Shown here: piece after piece, positions 41,842 to 49,561 of the stretch
Layout of the letters: the number at the start of each line of letters is the position of its first letter
Position numbering within the stretch: the stretch's first letter is position 1
Source of the DNA: PGZG01 sp046292765
GTDB lineage: Bacteria; Pseudomonadota; Gammaproteobacteria; Pseudomonadales; Alcanivoracaceae
Direction: 5' to 3'
NCBI GenBank assembly: GCA_046292765.1
Contig: JBKBQA010000002.1
Location: 372,001 to 436,000, forward strand
DNA: 64,000 nucleotides
Made by a program: the position numbers and the translations under genes
Notes under the pieces: generated by a model
Told to the model about the DNA's origin: nothing
The model's database searches: none
What the model saw: the letters and a program-made list of their open reading frames with translations, nothing else

Positions 41842-43521
41842 ATGACAATCAAAGCAGGCAGAACATCTTGGCGCGGCGTGGCGCTGGGCTTGGCAGGGGC
41901 GGCAATGGTGTTGTCGGCGCCCGCGCAGGCCCAGCTCGCTACCAATATCGCCGTTGACGTCAAGGCCATGAGCATGGCCCATGCGGTGACCGCCGATCCG
42001 CCGGGCATTATGGCGATTCATTTCAATCCGGCCGGGCTCGGCAAGATCCGTGGCCGGCGCATGGACTTGCAGTTCCTTGGTGTCGATTTTGGCCTTAATG
42101 CTGAGTTCAGCGCGCCCCCGGGTTACGGGGTGTTTGGCTATTCGGATGATCCGGTGGTTTGTGCCGATGCACCTGACAATGGTGCTGACTTCTGCCGCGA
42201 ATTCCGCACCGGCCGCAGCAGCGTCGAGGGCATCAGCCTGTATGTGCCAATCCTTAACGATGCCGTGGATCTGCCGCCCGGACCTTTGATTGCTGGCCCT
42301 TTGCCTGCTTTCGCTGTGCGGCCTGCCGGGTCGAAGTTTACCTTCGCTACCGCCACCTACCTGCCACTGGCGGCGGGTTTTTATCGTTCGGACGATGATC
42401 CGGGTAACTTTATGGGCCGACGGGTGGCGCTGGAGCGGATTACCTATTTGTCCCCGTCGGTGGGTTTTCAGGCCAGCGATACCCTCTATCTCGGTGCCTC
42501 TATCGGTCTGTCCTATCAGGCTGTCTTACTGGAAACCGATTTTCGTGCTCCGAATGAGCTGCTCGGCTTTGCTCGCTTGATAGACGAGAGCATTTGCGCG
42601 CCGTTCAAGGGCGAGAGCAATTTTGCCATCGATATCATCCTGTTCGGTATTTGCCGCCCGCAGGAAGGTTTGGGCCCGTTCAAGAATCTGGCCTCGCTGG
42701 AAGTGGCGATGGATCAGCGTCTGAGCCCGTCCTATAACCTTGGCGTGTTGTGGGAGCCGGTGGACTGGTTTGCCTGGGGTGCGGTGTGGCACTCGGAGTC
42801 CAGAGTGAATATGAATGGCAAGTTCACCGTGAATTATTCCAATGCCACTCAGGAAACCATTAACGGCATCGGCGGCAGCCCCACCGGCGCGCTCGCGCTG
42901 GCAGTTCTCGGTATTCCGGGGCGGGTAGGGGAGAGTGAAACCGGATTGATCAATATGTCGCTGACCATGCCGGCACACTTCCAGACCGGCATCAAGGTTC
43001 GTCCGTTGGAGCGCTGGCAATTCAATGTCGATGCGGTCTGGGTCGATTACAAGCAGTGGGACGCGTTTAATTTCGGTTTCGACAAGGCCACTGCGGTAAC
43101 AGCGCTGGCACGTTTGTTCTCGCCGGATTCGACCCCTACCAGCCTGGCGTTCCCGCTTGGCTTCCAGTCGACCTGGAACCTTGCCTTTGGTGTCCAGTAT
43201 GACCTCACGGGCCGTATTCAGCTGCGGGGCGGTTTCGAGCCGCGGGCCTCGGCGATTCCCGATGATCGTCGCAACCCGATGGTGCCGATCAACGAGGCAC
43301 GCTACTACAGTCTTGGCCTTGGTTACCGCTGGGACAAGGACACCGAGATCGATATCGGTATTGCCAGCGTGCGCAGTCGAGACAACATTCCCGCAGATAG
43401 CAGTTGTCTGGCAAACTGTACCGGTCTTAACAATGTTGTCTACAACCCCTATGCCGGGCTGGACATTCGCACCGAGGCAACGATCAACATGATCGGATTG
43501 GCATTCCGTACCGCCTTCTGA
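41842..43521 (+). CDS. filD: FilD-like FadL/OmpP1-family outer-membrane protein
   Basis: 559 residues. Signal peptide ending in SAPAQA; then MAHAVTADPPGIMAIHFNPAGLGKI, the N-terminal plug motif of the FadL/OmpP1 family (NPAGL), and a long barrel with aromatic girdles to a C-terminal Phe (GLAFRTAF), the usual outer-membrane sorting end. FadL-type proteins transport hydrophobic molecules; in the fil setting it may have a structural or export role. Its stop shares a base with the filE start (TGATG). Confidence 0.82.
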   Translation: MTIKAGRTSWRGVALGLAGAAMVLSAPAQAQLATNIAVDVKAMSMAHAVTADPPGIMAIHFNPAGLGKIRGRRMDLQFLGVDFGLNAEFSAPPGYGVFGYSDDPVVCADAPDNGADFCREFRTGRSSVEGISLYVPILNDAVDLPPGPLIAGPLPAFAVRPAGSKFTFATATYLPLAAGFYRSDDDPGNFMGRRVALERITYLSPSVGFQASDTLYLGASIGLSYQAVLLETDFRAPNELLGFARLIDESICAPFKGESNFAIDIILFGICRPQEGLGPFKNLASLEVAMDQRLSPSYNLGVLWEPVDWFAWGAVWHSESRVNMNGKFTVNYSNATQETINGIGGSPTGALALAVLGIPGRVGESETGLINMSLTMPAHFQTGIKVRPLERWQFNVDAVWVDYKQWDAFNFGFDKATAVTALARLFSPDSTPTSLAFPLGFQSTWNLAFGVQYDLTGRIQLRGGFEPRASAIPDDRRNPMVPINEARYYSLGLGYRWDKDTEIDIGIASVRSRDNIPADSSCLANCTGLNNVVYNPYAGLDIRTEATINMIGLAFRTAF

Positions 43522-44399
43522 TGAAGCGCTTGCTGTTCATTGGGCTGATCGCCCTGTCTGCATCCTGCTCCAACAGCCGCCCTGATCAGGGCGGTTTTTA
43601 TTCCTGGGTGGACGCTCAGGGCAATCTTGTCACCGTGCCACGGGAAGCTGAAACATCGCCTCAGGAAGCTTCCGCTGCAGCACCGGATGAGGAGGGTGAT
43701 GGCGAGCCCTATCTGACCGATGAGGAAATCAGTTCGCGCCTCGAAGAGCGGGAACGCGATCGCTTTGTGGTGTACACCGATGCCTCCGGGTATCGGGTAG
43801 TGCAGCAGGTAGATGTTGTTGAGGCGCGAAAGACCCGCGAGGAAGCGCTGGCAGGTCGGAGTGAGCGTCTGGATGATCAGGCACAGCTCTATGTCGAGCG
43901 GATGGAGGGCATTCCGGCAGATTGTTGCAGGGAGCTGCTGGCTCGGGCCGCTACGTTGAAGCCGGGGGCTGAGTTGCTGTTCAGCTTCGAGCGGGGGCCG
44001 TGGCAGTGGGTCAGGGTGCCGGAGCTCAGGCCGGCGGCGGCAATACGGCTGTCTGCGGACGTTTCGATGGTGCGCTTTCAGTCGTTCCTGCTGCCGAAAG
44101 GGTATCTCCACCCGCAGGCGCTGTTCCTCGACGCCGATGGCCAGCCCATGCTGTTGGTGGACAACCTGTTCGTCAGGCGGTACCCGGAAACCTGGTATCG
44201 ACACGGCTCCCTCGAGGGGGAGGTCCCGGTAGAGGCGGGCGCGACCTGGTTGGTGATTTACCTGGGGTATGCGGGCCAATCGGCTTCTGGCCGGCCGGCG
44301 CTGGTGCCTGGTGCCTATTACTGGCGTGAACCCTCGTCGCCGCTGGCTGTCCAAGGCGAACTGACCGTCCGTGGTCTGGCAGTCACCGTCGAGCCGTGA
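43521..44399 (+). CDS. filE: FilE-like lipoprotein, MalM-like C-terminal domain
   Basis: 292 residues, TGATG overlap with filD. Lipoprotein signal (GLIALSASC). Near the N-terminus GGFYSWVDAQGNLVTV resembles a DUF4124 start; an acidic helical part follows (about 45-115). The C-terminal 150 residues form a beta sandwich with FQSFLLPKGYLHPQALFLDADGQP, reminiscent of MalM. A periplasm-facing outer-membrane lipoprotein is likely. The MalM similarity is by pattern and needs a profile search. Confidence 0.7.
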   Translation: MKRLLFIGLIALSASCSNSRPDQGGFYSWVDAQGNLVTVPREAETSPQEASAAAPDEEGDGEPYLTDEEISSRLEERERDRFVVYTDASGYRVVQQVDVVEARKTREEALAGRSERLDDQAQLYVERMEGIPADCCRELLARAATLKPGAELLFSFERGPWQWVRVPELRPAAAIRLSADVSMVRFQSFLLPKGYLHPQALFLDADGQPMLLVDNLFVRRYPETWYRHGSLEGEVPVEAGATWLVIYLGYAGQSASGRPALVPGAYYWREPSSPLAVQGELTVRGLAVTVEP

Positions 44400-44450
44400 A
44401 GGTTCCCGTGAGGCCTCGTGTTGGCGTCTGGTTAATTTATGCAATTTCAG

Positions 44451-44468
44451 GTTTCTGTCGGCAGAAAC
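44451..44468 (+). other. Hairpin between filE and filF
   Basis: GTTTCTG-TCGG-CAGAAAC, 7 perfect base pairs, 51 nt after the filE stop. No T-run, so it is more likely an mRNA-stability or attenuation element than a terminator. The 147-nt gap otherwise shows no gene. Confidence 0.4.
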
Positions 44469-44546
44469 ATGCCGCCGGCCGGCTCATAATGGGGATGTCA
44501 GGGCTAGTGTGTCACCCTGATGTCCGAGACTTAGCGAAGGTATAGC

Positions 44547-46535
44547 ATGAACAGGATGATTCGATCCCTGCTGTTGGCTGGTATGGCGTTACTGGTGGCC
44601 TGTAACGGTGCGGAGGATTTCGGCGGCACCATCCCGGGCCCCGTTGTGCCGCTGCCCGGTGGACCAAAGCCCATTCCCGGCGTTAATGATGATGCGGTAC
44701 TGGTCGAGCTGGTCGCTGCGATCGATGACAACGGCACTGTCAGGACGGCGACCATCACCAATCTTGGCTACACCTGCACCAGTTCCAGTGCCTATATGCC
44801 CAAAGCGGGTGCCCGAGAGGCATTGGCTCGCTGCCATCCTTCGGCAAGTTCCGTCGAGTTCTTTATCGGCGACCGGGATGATCCGGCAAAGCGGTTCTCG
44901 CTTGGCACCTATTATCTGCCGATGTGCACTGGCCGATCTACCCGCAATGAATGCGCCGGCGGGGTGGGGTTTTTCCAGGCTGCACTGTCGGACCTGATTC
45001 CGACCAAGGGTCCCCGTCGTGAGCGGGCCGACAGCGCCGAGGTCAGAAACCGTGCCGCACTGCTCGCCGCGCTGGACGATAATCCGCAGCATGTGACCCG
45101 TATCGATATCTCTGACTGGGCCCATCTGTTGGCGGATCAGGCACCGGATCCGGTGCTTTCCCAGAGCAGCTATGACAACTTCGTCAACCATTGGGCGGAT
45201 TGGCTGGCGCTGGTTTCCAACGCCCTGCAGCCCGACCAGCCGCTGGCGTTCCCCTCGGCGATGGTTGCCGTGGATCTGGCCTCGGCGGCCATGAGTCGTG
45301 TGCGCACCGGCACTTTTGTGATCAAGCATGACTTCACGGCCTATCGTCTGCAGCTGAGTGAAGATGCATTGCCGCCGATCGACCTGGAGATCCCTTTCCA
45401 TGTCATGCCGGATGGTCGGGCCGTCGGAATCGGTCGCGTGCTGGGCCGTCCAGTGGTGAACGATGACAGGCCTGCTGATCTGATTGCGTTGGAATCGCTC
45501 AGCTTTCTGTCAGAGCAGTTGCAAATGGTGTCGGATGGCAACGAGGAGTTTTGGCGAAGCGCAACGGTGTTCCAGCCGGTGAATGGTGATCCGGTTTTTT
45601 CCGGCAGGCTGGTGGGAGTCGCACTGTATGACGGTCTGGCAACACGCGTGGACCCCAGCAAGACGGACTATAATATGGATTATCCTGCAACAGGGGCTGC
45701 GGCACTGCAGACCAATGATCGTGGTCGCTTTACCGGCACCGTGTTCAGTGATTCGGTTAACAGCGCGCCGTTCCGGGCCGAGCGTACCGGGTTTGTCAGC
45801 CCCACCCTGATCCCGGCGGTGATGGATGCCTTGCCTGAGTTTTATCAGATCACCCTGTTTCGTCCCTGTGTCGACCAGCCCGATGATTGTCCCAACCGGC
45901 CGATTCCGCAGGATGAGTACGATGGTGAGTTCGTTGGTCCGGTGGGCAACTATTCCAAGGCTTTTACCTATCAGGACCCGGATACCGGTGAGCAACTCCG
46001 TTTCGATATTGTTCGTGAGCAGCCCCACAACCGCTATTTCAACGAGACGTTTCAGATTCAGATTCTCGCGGATGGCACTGTCATTACCGACAGCAACATG
46101 AATTGCAGTCCGGTGAATAATCTCTATGTGGACGCCACTGGTCGGCAGGAGTACCCGGTGGGCTATGTCTCGCGCAGCCACGATGATGACAACGGTCTCA
46201 GCGCCAATCTGGTGCTGTTCATGGCCGGTCCAGCGGAGCTTGGCCGTTCTGCCGAGCTGGGTCAGACCTGGCCGAGGATGCCGCACTATGCCGCTCGTAT
46301 TGAAGGGCGGATCGCTATTGATCTTCCCGGGATGCCGTTCTATCGCCTGAGCGACGAGAACTTTTCTGCGGGAATCCGGGCGCTCTGGACTGACACCTTC
46401 CAGTCCGAAAACTACATCCGTGAAATGGGGCTCGTTCCGCCGGTAACACGGGAAGACTTCCACGAACTGCTCGCCCTGTCCAAGGGGGCGGCGGAAGGTC
46501 TGGCCCTAGACGGGGCAACATGTCTGCCACTTTAA
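44547..46535 (+). CDS. filF: FilF-like large lipoprotein
   Basis: 662 residues, GAAGG before the ATG. Signal peptide with lipobox (MALLVAC), then a Gly/Pro linker and a long mixed domain with many aromatic and Asp residues (about 60-640). Several Cys pairs (e.g. LGYTCTSS, CTGRSTRNEC, PCVDQPDDCPN) suggest disulfides in an extracytoplasmic protein. Length and order match the last gene of the Acinetobacter fil locus, annotated there as pilus assembly protein without known biochemistry. The prpR operator begins 20 nt after its stop. Confidence 0.72.
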   Translation: MNRMIRSLLLAGMALLVACNGAEDFGGTIPGPVVPLPGGPKPIPGVNDDAVLVELVAAIDDNGTVRTATITNLGYTCTSSSAYMPKAGAREALARCHPSASSVEFFIGDRDDPAKRFSLGTYYLPMCTGRSTRNECAGGVGFFQAALSDLIPTKGPRRERADSAEVRNRAALLAALDDNPQHVTRIDISDWAHLLADQAPDPVLSQSSYDNFVNHWADWLALVSNALQPDQPLAFPSAMVAVDLASAAMSRVRTGTFVIKHDFTAYRLQLSEDALPPIDLEIPFHVMPDGRAVGIGRVLGRPVVNDDRPADLIALESLSFLSEQLQMVSDGNEEFWRSATVFQPVNGDPVFSGRLVGVALYDGLATRVDPSKTDYNMDYPATGAAALQTNDRGRFTGTVFSDSVNSAPFRAERTGFVSPTLIPAVMDALPEFYQITLFRPCVDQPDDCPNRPIPQDEYDGEFVGPVGNYSKAFTYQDPDTGEQLRFDIVREQPHNRYFNETFQIQILADGTVITDSNMNCSPVNNLYVDATGRQEYPVGYVSRSHDDDNGLSANLVLFMAGPAELGRSAELGQTWPRMPHYAARIEGRIAIDLPGMPFYRLSDENFSAGIRALWTDTFQSENYIREMGLVPPVTREDFHELLALSKGAAEGLALDGATCLPL

Positions 46536-46554
46536 GGTCTTGACCGAAACGCTC

Positions 46555-46576
46555 GGCAGATTGTTGACAATCTGCC
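46555..46576 (+). promoter_or_regulatory. Palindromic operator of the prp operon (GntR/FCD type)
   Basis: GGCAGATTGT-TG-ACAATCTGCC, perfect 10-bp arms. Its centre ATTGTTGACAAT fits the TTGT-N2-3-ACAA sites bound by FCD-type GntR regulators, the class of protein encoded just downstream. It overlaps no coding sequence and sits immediately upstream of a candidate promoter. Confidence 0.6.
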
Positions 46577-46603
46577 TTGATATTGATCATCTTCCACTAT
46601 AGT
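46577..46603 (+). promoter_or_regulatory. Candidate promoter of prpR-prpBC-acnD-prpF
   Basis: TTGATA (46577-46582), 15-nt spacer, TATAGT (46598-46603). The -10 box is good; the spacer is short, which suits a regulated promoter. It adjoins the operator palindrome on its downstream side. Confidence 0.4.
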
Positions 46604-46644
46604 CTGGCGCCCGTTGCTTGGCATTGTCTACAACGGGCCGCTTG

Positions 46645-47328
46645 ATGACAAACCCTCACGACGACGTTTCCCTGCAGGACAGCCGCACCCTGGCGGACCG
46701 GGTATTTGCCCGGTTGCAGGACGATATTGTTCTCGGCGTGCTGCCTCCCGGCACCAAGCTCGGCGAAACCGAGCTGGCCGGCCGTTACGGTGTCAGCCGG
46801 GGCCCGCTGCGCGAGGCCATTCGCCGGCTCGAATCCCGCAAGCTGCTGGAACGGGTTCCCCATGTGGGCACCCGGGTGGCCTCCCTGAAAGCCTCTGATC
46901 TGATTGAAATCTACCGGGTGCGTGAAGCGCTGGAAGGCATGGCTGCACGGCTGGCTGCGGAGAATATGACCGAACAAGAGGTGGCCGGCCTGCGCGATGT
47001 GCTCAGCCAGCACGAGCAGCAGCAGGATCTCAAGGAAGACACCGCCTATTTCCAGCGTGAGGGTGATCTGGACTTTCATTACCGGGTCATCCAGGGCAGC
47101 CATAACCGTACCCTGATCGATCTGCTGATTGGCGAGATCTATCACCTGGTGCGCATGTACCGATACCAGTTTTCCATGACCGCCAACCGGCCGCAGAAAG
47201 CGCTGGGAGAGCACCGCCGCATTATCGAGGCCATTGAGGCCCGCGACGGTGAGATGGCGGAGTTGTTGATGCGCCGGCATATCAGTCGCGCCAGAGAGAA
47301 TATCGAGGCCCAGACACGCCCTCTTTAG
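46645..47328 (+). CDS. prpR: GntR-family (FCD) transcriptional regulator of propionate catabolism
   Basis: 227 residues from ATG 46645; the TTG at 46618 lies in the leader. Winged helix with LADRVFARLQDDIVLGVLPPGTKLGETELAGRYGVSRGPLREAIRRLESRKLLERVPHVGTRV in order, then an FCD ligand-binding domain (IYRVREALEGMAARLAAE, FHYRVIQGSHN, EHRRIIEAIEARD). It heads the prp genes and probably represses them until methylcitrate or a related acid is bound. The name follows its context; some annotations use other symbols. Confidence 0.88.
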   Translation: MTNPHDDVSLQDSRTLADRVFARLQDDIVLGVLPPGTKLGETELAGRYGVSRGPLREAIRRLESRKLLERVPHVGTRVASLKASDLIEIYRVREALEGMAARLAAENMTEQEVAGLRDVLSQHEQQQDLKEDTAYFQREGDLDFHYRVIQGSHNRTLIDLLIGEIYHLVRMYRYQFSMTANRPQKALGEHRRIIEAIEARDGEMAELLMRRHISRARENIEAQTRPL

Positions 47329-47375
47329 CAGTGGCAGTCCTGCAAGGCCCACAGTTTTTTTGACAGGAGAAGATG

Positions 47376-48266
47376 ATGAGCAAAGCAATCAGCGCCGGTG
47401 CACGCTTCCGCCGGGCTTTGGCGGAAGAAAAGCCGCTGCAGATCATGGGCACCATCAATCCCTACTGCGCCATGATGGCCGAGCGGGTAGGGTATCGTGC
47501 GATCTACCTGTCAGGTGGGGGTGTTGCCAATGCCTCCTACGGTCTACCGGATCTTGGCATGACCAGCCTCAATGATGTGCTGGAGGATGTGCGTCGTATT
47601 TCCGCTGCCACCGAAGTGCCGCTGCTGGTGGACATTGATACCGGCTGGGGCGGCGCTTTCAACATCGCCCGCACCGTCAAGGAAATGATCCGTGCCGGCG
47701 CTGGCGCGGTGCATATTGAAGATCAGGTGGCGCAGAAGCGTTGTGGTCATCGCCCTAACAAGGAGATTGTCTCGAAAGAGGAGATGGTCGACCGCGTCAA
47801 GGCGGCCGTGGACGCCAGAACCGATGATGACTTCTTTATCATTGCCCGTACCGATGCCTTTCAGAAAGATGGCCTCGATGCGGCGGTGGAACGCGCCCGC
47901 GCCTGTCTGGATGCCGGTGCCGACGGCATCTTTGCCGAGGCGGTGCACACGCTCGAAGATTACCAGGCCTTCGCCAAAGGCATTGGCGGTGCGCATCTGC
48001 TGGCCAACATCACCGAGTTCGGCGCCACGCCGCTGTTCAGTCGCGATGAACTGGCGGCCAATGGCGCCACCATGGTGCTGTACCCGCTATCGGCGTTTCG
48101 TGCCATGAACAAGGCGGCGCTGAACGTGTATGAGGCGATTCGCCGCGATGGCCACCAGCAGAGCGTGGTGGATACCATGCAGACACGTATGGAGTTGTAT
48201 GATTTTCTCGGTTACCACGCGTACGAGCAAAAGCTCGACGAGCTGTTCGCCAAGGGCAAAAGCTGA
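47376..48266 (+). CDS. prpB: 2-methylisocitrate lyase
   Basis: 296 residues; of the two adjacent ATGs, 47376 has the better spacing (6 nt) to AGGAGA. Motifs of the isocitrate lyase superfamily: LVDIDTGWGGAFNIARTV, VHIEDQVAQKRCGHRPNKEIV (catalytic CGH loop) and IIARTDAFQKDGLDAAVERA. It splits 2-methylisocitrate to pyruvate and succinate, the last step of the methylcitrate cycle. Confidence 0.95.
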   Translation: MSKAISAGARFRRALAEEKPLQIMGTINPYCAMMAERVGYRAIYLSGGGVANASYGLPDLGMTSLNDVLEDVRRISAATEVPLLVDIDTGWGGAFNIARTVKEMIRAGAGAVHIEDQVAQKRCGHRPNKEIVSKEEMVDRVKAAVDARTDDDFFIIARTDAFQKDGLDAAVERARACLDAGADGIFAEAVHTLEDYQAFAKGIGGAHLLANITEFGATPLFSRDELAANGATMVLYPLSAFRAMNKAALNVYEAIRRDGHQQSVVDTMQTRMELYDFLGYHAYEQKLDELFAKGKS

Positions 48267-48295
48267 AACGAATTCAATGAAACAGGGGAAACACC

Positions 48296-49441
48296 ATGGC
48301 AGAAGGTAAACAACTCAGTGGCGCTGGCCTGCGTGGTCAGGTAGCAGGCAAAACCGCACTGTCCACCGTCGGCAAGTCGGGTTCCGGTCTGACCTACCGT
48401 GGCTATGACGTTAAGGATCTGGCTGAGCATTGCCAGTTCGAAGAAGTCGCCTACCTGATTCTGAAAGGCAACCTGCCGACCCAGGCCGAGCTGGACGCCT
48501 ACAAGGCCAAGCTCAAGACGCTGCGTGGTCTGCCGCAGGCCCTGAAGGAAGTGCTGGAGCGTATTCCGAAAGATGCCCATCCGATGGATGTGATGCGCAC
48601 TGGCTGTTCCATGCTGGGCAATCTGGAGCAGGAGGACACCTCGGTGCTCGGCGCGTTCCCGCAGCAGCAGGACGTCACCGACCGCATGCTGGCGGTGTTC
48701 CCGTCGATCATCTGCTATTGGTATCGGTTCAGTCACGATGGTGTTCGTATCAACGAGAACACTGACGACGATTCCATCGGCGCCCACTTCCTGCACATGC
48801 TGCGCGATGAAAAGCCGAATGCACTGCATGAGCGGGTGATGAACGTATCGCTGATCCTGTATGCAGAGCACGAATTCAATGCCTCTACCTTTACCGCCCG
48901 TGTCTGTGCCTCGACCTTGTCGGATATCTACAGCTGTGTGACCGGTGCCATCGGTTCCCTGCGTGGTCCGCTGCATGGCGGCGCCAACGAGGCAGCCATG
49001 GACATGATCGAGAAGTTCCGCGATGCCGACCATGCCGAGCAGGAAATGATGGGCATGCTGGCGCGCAAGGAAAAGATCATGGGCTTTGGCCATGCCATCT
49101 ACAGCACCTCGGATCCGCGTAACGAGATCATCAAGGGCTGGTCGGAGAAGCTGGCTGCCGATGTCGGCGACACTGTGCTGTACCCGGTATCGGTGCGGTG
49201 CGAGCAGGTGATGTGGCGCGAGAAGAAGCTGTTCTGCAATGCCGACTTCTTCCATGCCTCGGCTTACCACTTCATGGCCATTCCCACCAAGCTGTTCACG
49301 CCGATTTTCGTGATGAGTCGTCTGACCGGCTGGGCCGCCCATGTGATGGAGCAGCGCGCCGACAATCGCATCATTCGTCCGAGTGCCGAGTACACCGGCG
49401 AGGAGCCGCGCAACGTCGTGCCGATCGCCCAGCGCGGCTAA
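48296..49441 (+). CDS. prpC: 2-methylcitrate synthase
   Basis: 381 residues, AGGGG 7-8 nt before the ATG. Citrate synthase family, short form: SGLTYRGYDVKDLAEHCQFEEVAYLIL, LRGPLHGGANEAAMDMI (active-site His), MGFGHAIYSTSDPRNEII (second His) and SRLTGWAAHVMEQRADNRIIRPSAEYTG. It joins propionyl-CoA and oxaloacetate to 2-methylcitrate. A REP-type palindrome separates it from acnD. Confidence 0.95.
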   Translation: MAEGKQLSGAGLRGQVAGKTALSTVGKSGSGLTYRGYDVKDLAEHCQFEEVAYLILKGNLPTQAELDAYKAKLKTLRGLPQALKEVLERIPKDAHPMDVMRTGCSMLGNLEQEDTSVLGAFPQQQDVTDRMLAVFPSIICYWYRFSHDGVRINENTDDDSIGAHFLHMLRDEKPNALHERVMNVSLILYAEHEFNASTFTARVCASTLSDIYSCVTGAIGSLRGPLHGGANEAAMDMIEKFRDADHAEQEMMGMLARKEKIMGFGHAIYSTSDPRNEIIKGWSEKLAADVGDTVLYPVSVRCEQVMWREKKLFCNADFFHASAYHFMAIPTKLFTPIFVMSRLTGWAAHVMEQRADNRIIRPSAEYTGEEPRNVVPIAQRG

Positions 49442-49447
49442 AGCCTG

Positions 49448-49514
49448 CGGGAGCGGCAATCCTGCCGTGACGCGATGCTGCATAAGCACCGCATCGCGGC
49501 AGGGTCAGCGCTAC
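49448..49514 (+). repeat. REP-like palindromic pair between prpC and acnD
   Basis: Left unit CGGGAGCGGCAATCCTGCCG (49448-49467) and right inverted unit CGCGGCAGGGTCAGCGCTAC (about 49495-49514) flank an inner hairpin whose 8-nt arms are CGCGATGC and GCATCGCG. Same unit type as the flanks of the large palindromes elsewhere in the window. Its position inside an operon suits mRNA stabilisation. Confidence 0.75.
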
Positions 49515-49561
49515 GTAATGACATCGCCCTGAAACATTACTGACTGGACTGAGTTGACGAC

